DNA of 64,000 nucleotides, taken from assembly GCA_023512835.1 (NCBI GenBank), contig CM042084.1, positions 53,113,031-53,177,030 of the forward strand, read 5' to 3'. Origin of the DNA: Taxillus chinensis (lineage: Eukaryota > Streptophyta > Magnoliopsida > Santalales > Loranthaceae). Under the pieces are notes generated by a model that saw only the letters and a list, made by a program, of their open reading frames with translations, did no database searches and had not been told where the DNA came from. This document shows, piece by piece, positions 35,206 through 45,400 of this stretch. Each line of letters opens with the position of its first letter. Position 1 is the stretch's first letter. The translations under genes were made by a program, and so were the position numbers.

Positions 35206-36136
35206 GTGGAACCAAAAATTATGTACATGGCAAAGAAACTTATTTTGTGGTGTTTATGTGAAGTATGTTTTTAAAGCATTTCAGTTTTGATGGAGTAGAC
35301 TTTACAAAAACAAGGTGAATCGGATGATGGCCAAATTGTTTGATAGTAGTCATCTTATGGATCATCGTCATGAAAAATTGATGGGCTTGCCTTTTTGATG
35401 GCCACCACCTTTTGTCTCATAATTTTCAACCAATTTAACCTAATCTCAATAAACAATCTATCCTACTCGGTGTAGTTACGCGCCGAATTGGGGGAAACAA
35501 AAGAGTATAGACAATTACTAATGAAAATAAGGGCACTCACATTCTCGGTATGCTTACAAGAAAATTCATGCAGATCATGAATGCAAACTGAATGGTGGTT
35601 GGTGACGAGTTAATCAAATATTCATTGTAGATTGGCCACTTATTAAGGCATTTACGCCCAAGAAAGCAGATGTGTATTACACGCCTATTTGATTGGTGAC
35701 TTTCAGTTTTAGTATGCAGGCTTCTCAGTTGCAGATGGAATTGTGTGCAGGCTTCTCGGTTGCAGATGGGATCGTGTCCAAGCTTCTCGGTTGCAGATGG
35801 GATCATGTCCAAGCTTCTCGGTTCAGTCCATTGGTGTCTATGGTTGATGGAGGGCAGTGGATAACAGGCTGAAGGTACCTGTAATGTAAGCAAACCAACG
35901 AACGGAAACGCACTACTGGGTCATGCGGCAAAATATTTCACAAAATAATCAGAATACAAGATTTCTGCCGAATGCTTAATAAAACACACCACTCACACAT
36001 TGATGTATCACTGCCAGATAAGTGAGACTTAGAAATTATTCCATTGGCTGAGACTTTTGTTTCAAAATAATAAAAAATTGCTATTAAATATTTAGATAAT
36101 TGATGAAAACCATTAGTAACATATCAAGCAGAAAAC
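35206..36136. other. Intergenic region with a 31-bp tandem repeat
   Basis: No gene is supported. Four copies (the last partial) of a 31-bp unit starting GCTTCTCGGTTGCAGATGGG begin at 35720, 35751, 35782 and 35813. The region may hold the decayed rest of the hydrolase gene that lies next to it, but I find no further exon. Confidence 0.55.
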
Positions 36137-36480
36137 CTTGGACATGACAACACGGTAACTGTAAGACTGTGCAGGAACCCCATGAAGGCAGACAATGGTT
36201 CCCCTATGTCTCACTTCCTTGAATATCAAATCAAATAATAATAATAAATAAATGACAACCAATTATTCATTAAAAGCAGTTCATCCTTGAATCGTTGATC
36301 ACGCTTCTCCCAAAAGCACCGAACAGATTGAACACTACTGGAGAGAATAAATAGGGCTCACATAAAGCATCTGACCGACATTTCCGCCCTCGGCGGGGTA
36401 CTCGGGGTCAATGGCGCCAGTGTAAAGTGGGGAGTCGGTGACGGTGATCTTCTGCGACGAATCAAAAGTCGAGGGTTCTT
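36137..36480 (-). pseudogene. Two exons of an alpha/beta-hydrolase-like gene, remnant
   Basis: Exon 36362-36480 ends in GQMLY before a GTGAGC donor. Exon 36137-36217 (27 codons) starts after an AG acceptor, stays in phase 0, and ends before a GT donor. It encodes TIVCLHGVPAQSYSYRVVMS, the beta-strand and HG oxyanion region found near the start of alpha/beta-hydrolase folds of the haloalkane-dehalogenase type. Upstream of 36480 the frame meets a stop; a CCTAAG acceptor at 36481-36482 could avoid it. The nucleophile and later motifs (for example DWIGFG-type) were not found downstream. The gene is therefore truncated, probably by the retroelements on both sides. Enzyme substrate unknown. Confidence 0.5.
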
Positions 36481-37045
36481 CTTAGGGCTGCAATTGATGG
36501 GAGAGTCTCTGGAGGGAGATCGAGACGGCATTTTCAACGTGTTTTTTCTTAACCCTCTGCAACGACGAACTCTCTAATTCGGCATGGCTCGCCACACCAA
36601 CCTACCACGTCATCCGACTCCGCGGTGTCAATGCGAGCCCGACGGTGAAAGCCATTCCAACCCTTTCTATTATTTAAATATAAAAGTTAAAACTAGTTCA
36701 TTATTTATATATTATTTTAATTTATTTTTTAAAATTTTCCCATTTCTCCTATCTCTTTCTCCTTCGTAGCTTTGAACTTGAGCTCCTTCACCGCTGCTCT
36801 CCTCCTCCGCTTTCGCTTCCTTCTCCCTCTTCTCCACCAGCTCCGATGCTAGAAAGAGAAAAGAGGACTCCTTCTCACCAGGTCTTTGTCGTTGGTTGGC
36901 AATGGCAAGGGAAGTGTATTTTTGCCACAATATATATATAGATTTTCAGGTATTTAAATATTTATGATTATGACAGATTTTTCTTTAGCAACTCAAATTT
37001 GGGACAAAAAATTAAGATGCAAAAAGAAATTGTCAAGGTCGGTGG
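36481..37045. other. Intergenic region, nothing firm
   Basis: A GC-richer part (36481-36660) may hold the lost 5' part of the hydrolase gene. Small ORFs at 36584-36769 and 36712-36930 are low complexity and unsupported. Confidence 0.4.
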
Positions 37046-38943
37046 TGTAATGACCCGTGTTTGGGTTAATTTAGGAGAGATATTGGTAGATGAAGATCTC
37101 ATTTTAGTATCGTGCTCGTTGAAACAAGTGTTTTGGTTGTAATTAGGTTCAATTTGAAGTTTGGGACCTTGAAAGACTAGTTGTGTAATTTTAGGTATTT
37201 GTTATTAGCAATAAATATAAATAGAAAGAGCATAAAGAGAGTTTCCACTATACGGTATCACGTTGGTGTGTTTGAGGGAGAGAGCTTAGAGAGCTTGAAG
37301 CCTTAATGAGCTTTAGTGATTTGGGCGCAATTTGGATTCGTGAAGCTCAAAGAATCACTCCAGGTAAGTGTTCCTGTACTTCTTATCTCGATTATGTTCT
37401 TGAACTGCACGAATTTTTCCATGAATATGAACCCTCGGTTTTGGGGAAATCCAATTTTAGGTTAGATCTGGTGGTTTAGTATAAGATCTGTGGTTACGAT
37501 CTGATATATATTGTTGTGGGTATGTGTTTCTGTGATCTAGAGGTTTTATAATCGTATATTGTATGAGGGTTAAGAAGTCAACCATGGAAATTTAAATGAC
37601 TATAATCTGAAATGAAATATATGTATTTTTGTTGTTATCGTATGATTTAGAGGCGTTTAGGATGTGTTTTGAGGTATATATCATAGTTTGTTGAGTTAAA
37701 AGTGTGTTTGTGAGTGTCTGGAGGTCATTAGGTTGATTCCAGACGAAAAACGGGCAAAAACAATGATAAACAGTATCCTGGGCGAACTAAAAGAGTCGAA
37801 AGTTCGAAGGGTTGAAATGTTGGCAGGTTGAAGGGTTAAAGGTCAAATCTTCGGATCAAACCTTTGAGGTAGATCTTTGAGTCTTCAAGGTAGATCTTCA
37901 AGTTTTCGAGTCTCCGGGTCAGCGATTCTGCAGCTTCGAGTTAACAGTTCCAAGGTACAGCAGGACCATTTATATTGTAAACTATTATGCCTCAAGTATT
38001 TTACTTAAGTTACAATATAAATAACGAAATACTCTCTTTTTGGATTCAAAGAAAAATATTAGAAAATTAAATTCTCACTTCTTCAAAATGTGAAAAATAT
38101 AAATTAGCACTGAATCTAAAAAAAATTCAGTTTTTTGTAGTGGTGACTACTCAGAAAGTGGGGTTAGACCTCTTAGAAAAATCTCCAAAAATCAGGTTAT
38201 CTTAGTTATGATATGGGGAACCAATGCTAGGACTTTTTATTTCAAGTAAACAACTTCTACGAAAATCCCCTCTCTTGGTCAAGACATGAGGATAGATTTT
38301 TGGAAACCGAGTTCTGTTATAAAGGGAGTGTTGTGAACCCTAGTAGTCATGTGGGCCTGCGAGGCTACCTTGATAAGCCTGGGAGGCTACTATTGAGGGC
38401 CTAAGAGGCAATATTGTGCCTAAGAGGTAATACAGGGCCTGAGAGGCAATACCGAGCCTGGAGGACAATGTTTGGGATTACCTGGGAGGCTTTCTTTGTA
38501 TTTTAATGTATGTACATGATTGAGTTGGTGAGGTATATGTAGCATTATACGTGCACATGCCTACACTAGTTTATGAGTTGGGATGAGTCGATGAGATATA
38601 ATCCCTACTGAGCTATGGTTACTCACCCCTCCTGTTGTGTTTGTCTTTGTTTGTTTCAGGTGCTTACAAGAGCTAGGAGGTTCATTAGAGGTGAAAACTG
38701 TGTGTATTTGTTTGTTTTGTTGGATTGTAAAAACTACGATTGTAACCTCGTGGGGAAAAGAATATGTATGTATGTGTTTGTACTATAAATTAAAATGAGA
38801 TTCCTGTATTTGTGTGTTATATGTGTGGTATGGAGTAGGGACGACTCCCGTGCTAAGGTCCCTTTCTCGGTGTTATCACCAACCTCTTGTCCCCTCAGGT
38901 GCGGGCATGGGGATTCACTAACCGATTTCTACGGGTCGAAAAT

Positions 38944-39412
38944 TGTAAAGTCTAAGGACTTTGAAAGTCCCACATCGGCTGGGGAGGAGAACGAAGTGTG
39001 CCTTTTAAGAGGGCATGGAGACCTTTCCTGGCACAAGGCCTTTTGGGGTGCCTGTATGACACTGCCAAGAATAAAACAGGAGATTGGGTGTAGGCCCTGA
39101 ACCGGACAATATCGTGCTACGGGGGACTTGGGTTGTTACAGATGGTATCAGAGCCGGAGACCAGGTCAGTGTGCCATAGTCCCACGAGGACATGAGCCTC
39201 CTAAGGGGGGTGGATTGTAGTGTCTGAGGACTTTGCAAGTCCCACATAGGCTGGGGAGGAGAACAAAATGTGCATTTTAAGAGGGTGTGGAGACCTCTCC
39301 TGACACGAGGCCTTTTGGGGTGTCTGTGTGGCACTACCAAAAACAAAACCAGGGATTAGGCTTGGGCCCTGAACCGGACAATATTATGCTACAGGGGACT
39401 TGGGCTATTACA
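38944..39412 (+). mobile_element. TRIM retrotransposon (469 bp), nested in an LTR
   Basis: Two direct repeats of equal length, 38944-39140 and 39216-39412 (197 bp each), both begin TGTA and end TTACA. They differ at about one position in six. Between them lie 75 bp with a perfect primer site TGGTATCAGAGC (39143-39154, complementary to initiator Met tRNA) and a purine tract AAGGGGGGTGGAT just before the second repeat. Flanks AAAAT and GAAAT form an imperfect 5-bp target duplication. TRIMs carry no genes and rely on other elements' enzymes. Confidence 0.9.
39143..39154 (+). other. Primer binding site of the TRIM
   Basis: TGGTATCAGAGC, the complement of the 3' end of plant tRNA-iMet, two bases after the first TRIM repeat. 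Confidence 0.9.
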
Positions 39413-39430
39413 GAAATTCGGGGCGTGACA

Positions 39431-42030
39431 AGTGAGGCAAGAACGGAACACGAAAAAAAAGAAGAAAACAAAACTTAGCATGGCAAAACGAAAACGAGAA
39501 ATGATATATCGAGCACTAAGCACTAGTGTAGATTTGTCATAACTATCTAGTTTTTTTTATTTAAAAAAAATAAAAAGTTAAAAAATTATTACCATAATAA
39601 AAGTCTTATATTTAACTTTTTTTTTATTAAGATTTATATAATATTTTTTTTAGTTTATTAAAAATACTATTCACTCCTTATAATTATTAAATTACATATA
39701 AAAAATTTCTCCCACCTCTCACTTTTATATTTTCCATAACTTTTACTTTTATTCCATATTACATTATAAAAAAAATTATTACTAAATAAGAAAATAATAT
39801 AAAATATTATTTTAATAATATAAAAAGTGATTTATGAATACATCAACAATTCTAACAAAATGCAAATTTATTTATTTTTGTGTTAGGAACAAGTTTTTTT
39901 TATTTTTTATTTTTTCTTTAAAATTTTCATATTTGAAGTTTCCGCGAAAAGAGTCTATTTACCCCCCTCTAGACACACTTTGGGACCTACACGAAGGATT
40001 CACAACACCAACCTCTTCCTTGATACTCTTCTCAAGTCGATGCAACATGCAGGAAAATTGATTATGAATTATGCTTTGTTTAATTAACATGGCTCAAATA
40101 GTCAAACGTTGTATTCAAGTTTTGGTAATTGGCATATTGATAATATCAATTTGATATTGTTGTCTTGACAAAATTTATCAAATTAAACTCATATGATGTG
40201 TTTACACTCAGTCATTAACATCATTAAACATTTGTGAACTCAATCCCCTATGACTTGATCCAATGTGTTGATAGATTTTCGTTTGAAATGCAAAATAGTC
40301 TAGAAACTAGGTAGACCTCCTTTATTTTTATTTTCTTACCATTTTAAATAAATTAGCTCACATCCATCAAAGACTAAAACTTTTCCAGTTTTTCATACAT
40401 ATAATTAATAAATGTTCTCAAGAAAAAAAAACATCATCTAACTAAATTAATTGGGTTAAATATTGATAATCTAATTTTGATAAAAATTAAACATTTACCT
40501 TCACAAAAATTAGAATGTCAAAAAAATATATAATTAAAAAAAGCCCACGAAACCGGTCTAGTCAATTTCAACATGTGTGCGAATCGGACTAGATCGGCCC
40601 ATTTCAAGTCCGCAAAAATGGCGAACCTAAACAGGCCTGCCCGTTTACGCCCGCCCCGCGTTGGATTAGACCGGTCCGTTTTACACCCTTATATATGGAT
40701 ACATAACCGATATCCATTAAGTCATAATATATGAATAATAATTTTATCAAATAATAAAAATAAATTAAAGCTACAAATTTTAATTTTTATATTTTATTTT
40801 TAAAATTTTATTAAAATATATATATTAATTTATAATTTTAAATAATTTTTATTAGATAGAAAAGAAATAATATATTAAAAATGTTTTAAAATTAGATTTT
40901 TTTAAAACAATTAAAAACAATTTAATTTAAAACAAAACAATTTATTTAAATCTTCCAACAATAAAAAAATAATTAAATACAACTTCTAAAATATAACTCA
41001 TAAATTTTAAAAACTATTTTTAAACTTTTATTATTATTAAATTAAATTAAACTAAACCCATTATGCTTAAAAATCATACCCCAAGTCTAGCATACCAAAC
41101 ACCTTCATAAGTCATAATCACCCATATACACTTTGGTAAGTGAATTGATTGAAATTTTTATTTTTTGATAAGTTAAATCAGATGACAAGTAAGAATTCTC
41201 AAACTCGTTACTAATCCAATCCACCGCACTCTATTATAAAAATAAAATAAACCTTATTATTTCTCTATTAGACATTAATTCATTATCGTCGTTTCTCCCA
41301 TTGTAAAAAATAAAAGTTATACAATATAACACCTATGATTATAAATTTATAATATTACAATCCATCAATCTCATATCTTTCCTTATTTTTAATTATAAAT
41401 ACTTAATAAATAAAATAATATACTTTTAATTATACTTACGTTTAAATTTTTAAATATATATCATTTAATTATACACCGATAAATAATAATTGACACCAGA
41501 TCATCCAATCATACCAGCCAATTAGTATTCGCCCAAAAATTCAACAAACTTTCGATTATTGAGATAAACAGATCAGTTAAAAGATAAAAAAATTAATCAC
41601 CCGTTAATAATAAATAAAATTTAATAATTATTCGCTTCACCTAACCATGTACACCACTATTCATAACCACCCATATGCATTTTGCCAGGTCGATTAATAA
41701 TTTATACCGTCTCCTCAACTCGACACCTAAGGTAACGCGCACAAAATATAACAAAACAACAGTACAGAACCCCTTTGCACCGGCCTTTTCCTGTGATGTA
41801 GAAAATCAATTTCTTTCCTTTCCATAACTTGGTTTACTACAGTTGATCAAATCATGAAATTAATAACCCCTCCCACTATGTGAAACTGCAATCCGGACAC
41901 TAATCTCAACAAACTTGCAATCCAGAGAAAGACGCAGTAAAATTCACACAAATAGAAATGGTTCTTGCGCAAGCTAACAAACAAAAAATAAAGAACATAG
42001 GTTCATGTACCAATACAAAATTTACTTGTG
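39431..42030. other. AT-rich intergenic region
   Basis: No gene is supported in 2.6 kb. At about 39948-39993 a short piece (AGAGTCTATTTACCCCCCTC ... TTTGGGACCTACA) resembles the terminus of the Copia LTR at 12125-12168 and is probably a relic of one. A GC-richer segment at 40550-40690 has the CCGGTCC / GGTCTAG-rich look of common plant repeats, which I cannot classify. Confidence 0.5.
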
Positions 42031-42292
42031 TTCAAACTTCAAACTTAACGAATGTGATCTCCATGGAATGGATGCAAAACATACCCATAACTCCATCCCT
42101 CTTCCATTGATCATTTGATGTTACCTTTCTTGTTTTCTGCATAGCTACTTGCTTGCATACAATGTCTCCTGTCCAGAGATTGCTACACGATGCTGGAGAA
42201 ACTCCAGTCTTGCCAAAATTGAATATTTGACGAGATGACATCCCAAACGCTTTATTCTTTATTTTGGTTTTCCAACCAGCGATGGCTTGAAT
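42030..42292 (-). other. Probable spliced 3' UTR exon of the kinase gene
   Basis: A strong acceptor (TTTCTTCTTTGACAG) precedes 42292. A CAA/GTAAGG donor at 42426, 48 nt after the stop codon at 42474, faces it. The ORF inside it (42032-42241) has no recognised similarity and may not be translated. The lower end is not determined. Confidence 0.5.
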
Positions 42293-42473
42293 CTGTCAAA
42301 GAAGAAAAAACAAAAAGCAGAATAGATGTTGAAGGTAATGATTCAAAAGTCAACTTTGACAACTTCTAACACAAAAATCAGCAGATTAACAGAAAATATA
42401 GATAATTTTCTGTTACGTGCCTTACTTGAATGTACATCTTGGCTCCACTTTGCATGGAATATACTGCCCCTAT

Positions 42474-45400
42474 TTAGGTACCATCATTTTCTTCTCTACT
42501 AGAAACATCATTTAGCTGCTGTTGAAACTGAAAGCAGCAATCAGGCCACCAGTGACCATGCAAATAATTTCATGCAACAATAAATGACACCAAAAGGAGG
42601 AAAACGAGTCATGCCACCTATAACATCAATCCAACACCAATTTGAGTGTACGATAATTTATGACTAGTTAGCAAACTTCACTTAACAAAGAGTAAAGTTG
42701 ACACTGCTGAGCTCTCCTTATCAAACTAAAATATATTAGGCATGAACAAAAAGTCAATCAATTAAGATTGAAAATCTTATGTTTTCTAACATCGTGTATC
42801 AAGATTGCCAGTAGTAAATGTGGGAAATGTTTTTCATGTATAAATAGGAGAAATTCACCTGAATGAACTTTAATCTTTCGGTAGTCAGTTCCTCAGTCAA
42901 ATTAGTCATCCTGCAAATGAGGTAGAGAGAGAGGGAGACTAAATTCCACAAGCAGATATAAAACAAATTAGATATACAGAAACCCACCTAGCTTGAAGCT
43001 CTGAGATTTTATTGAGCAGTAATTGCTCCCTTTCAGAAGCTGCAGCATCAATCTATCAATAGGAGGTGGAGAATATAAGATGGCAAATATTTATAAGTAT
43101 GACATAATTAATGATATGGAGGCATTAAATTTTAGAAGTGGTGTAGAAATAATCGTAACCCAACAGGAAAAAATAATACAGCACTAAAAAGCAGTTTTAT
43201 ATTAATTTCTTTAAAACATATGACCCACCAAGTTAGACATGCTATTTTACATTGCACACTTTGACCAGTCAATTAAGAGGAAAACATAAATCTTCTGATT
43301 TTTGAGATTTAGTAAGTAGGGAATATTTTATGCCCCCTTCAGGTTTGCTTTACAAAAATGTTTCATCATACTTCAAGCCCTACTAGAAAGGTGTGCTTAT
43401 GCTACAATATGTTTTGGCTTAACACAAGTTCGAGCTTATGAGTAAGTCAACCTCAATTTTTTTAAAAGGCATGTTTTTCCTTGCAGATTACTGGGATTTT
43501 AAGAACTAAACCTTTTTTTTTTTAATTCTTAAAGCAACACTAACCGTCTTTATATTATCTATAAATAAATAATTAAATGCCAAAATGAGCTCCAATAGGC
43601 TTTTCATCTCATTTTTTACATTTAAAAATTGCTAAGGTTATTCTTTACGAATGAAAAAAACTATTCATTCTCTCCGTAATATTATATTATTTTATTATAT
43701 TTCTCTCTTCTTTGCACCAAACTCAAGCCCTAACACCCCCCTCACCTCCATCAGATCCTTCCCCTCTGCCTTCTGGCCAACCAAGATTAATGCTTTGTCT
43801 CCTTCAATGCCCTGTCCTTGCTGGGAACCCGATCTGACCAATTCGAATCCAGTTTCCTCAACCCATTCAAGCATTGAACCATAGGATTGTCCTCCACTCC
43901 CGGCACACATGTAACAATCCTTTTGCGGAAAATCAAACAAGAGATTAACGTAAAAGAGAGGCAAACACCGATGAAACAAGGACCTATTTGTTGATAGATT
44001 CGAGTGTTGAGTGTTGTTCTAAGAGTATCGGTGAAATCGACACCGGAGGGAGAGGGTTTCGATGGCGTCGGAGAGGGCTCGGAGGGGTCCATGTCAAGGT
44101 CGTCGAAGGCTTATTGAGAGATGGCTTGGCTGGAGTTTGGTGGGCCCATCATTGCCGTCTAGCCAAGACATAGTGAGTAAATGAATAATTACAGTCTGAT
44201 AATTTATTTATTTATTTTAAATTAAATATAATATGCAGATTAGTATTGAAATGTAAGTTCAAAAATAACTCTCTACGTAAAAAAAATACTTCACATGTAG
44301 AGATAATTTAAAGAGCAACGTTAAAAATACTCTTATAAGTCAAGTGTAATTCCAACACGAATGCCCATATTCAACTCTTGAAGATACTTTGTTCCCAGTT
44401 TTGTCCAAAATTACTGAAATAATAAACATTGCTATCCAACTATGACTATTAACAAAATACATGTACCAAAAGACACCAAAAAAAGAAAAAAGAAAAAAAA
44501 GAGGGAGGTGGTGGTGAACTCTCTCTGCAAGGCTTTCGAACAAGGGTCTCACCACTTAACAACGTCAACATCTTCCATCATAAAAGTGCCTACTTTCAAA
44601 GAATTATGAGAACTTCTATTATATTCAGAAATAATAAGTTCCCATGAGTTGAATGATTAACTGAGAAGAAGAAAAAAAAGGGCAAAGGAAAATCCAGTGC
44701 ACAACGCTCCCATGAGACAGGGTCCGAAAAGGGGTTGGGTCATAGGAGCCAATATGGACGCAATAGAGGCCTGTTTGCAACATAAACCCGTGACCCATAA
44801 CCTCCATATCACGTAATAGTAATCTACCGTTATGCCAAGGTTTACTTTTTTAATTGAAGAAGAAGAAAAAAAAACATTAATTATTCAATATATTTAAGAG
44901 ATAGATCACACTTACACCACCATTACTCTCTGAGCTGCGAGGTAGTAGAAGCATCTTTCCATTTTGAGAAGCTGAAATAAAATATAATGCAGAACCGAAA
45001 CTCAATTTTCTATTATAATTCAGCTCCGATATAAAAGAAAATTCCACTCACCATCTGTCCCTTCAGCTGGTTGCAGACTATTTAGCAAGCTCATAATGAG
45101 ATCCTGGATTTTAAAGAATATTTAGGACTTCAGTTATTCAAGGTTAAAAAATTACCAAGGTGAAGAACCAAAGATTTAACAAGATTTACTGAAGATATTG
45201 CAACCCATTCTGCATACCTGTTGAAGCGAGGTCTGCTGAAAAAGATTCTGAAGGTGAGGCATGAGAAATGAAGCAGGTAGATTGCTGCGGCTAAATTCCA
45301 CGGGAAACTGATTGAAAGGCTACATAAAAGCACTATTAACATCAGAAATAGTGTATTATTGAAGCGTTACAACTACCAGCTATCTGCACCAATACATGGC

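Larger units (their letters stand above)
37046..39430 (+). mobile_element. LTR (TGTAATGACCCG ... GGGGCGTGACA), with a TRIM inside
   Basis: It starts TGTAATGACCCGTGTTTGGG and ends TTCGGGGCGTGACA. It contains TATAAATAG at about 37215, a GAGGC-rich tandem stretch (38355-38490), and the block TGAGCTATGGTTACTCACCCCTCC at about 38610 shared with 15970. Flanks are GGTGG (37041-37045) and AGTGA (39431-39435), which do not match well; the target duplication is decayed or the ends are from different events. No internal coding region is seen. Confidence 0.75.

Noticed and set aside
36362..36528. ATG at about 36528 (minus) as start of the hydrolase gene
   Set aside because: That frame ends in TGA at the exon edge and does not give the hydrolase-like sequence. 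The hydrolase frame has no in-frame ATG here.
39143..39154. tRNA-related sequence
   Set aside because: Only the 12-nt complement of tRNA-iMet is present, as a primer site. There is no cloverleaf here or elsewhere in the window that I can support.
38944..39412. Cassandra-type TRIM with 5S rRNA promoter
   Set aside because: I do not recognise the 5S internal promoter boxes in the repeats, so I call it only a TRIM.
37041..39435. Claim of a target duplication around the LTR at 37046-39430
   Set aside because: GGTGG and AGTGA differ at two of five bases, so I do not count it as proof of one insertion.
42032..42241. ORF of 69 aa as a coding exon of the kinase
   Set aside because: The kinase frame stops at 42474, before the splice to this exon, so it is more likely 3' UTR.
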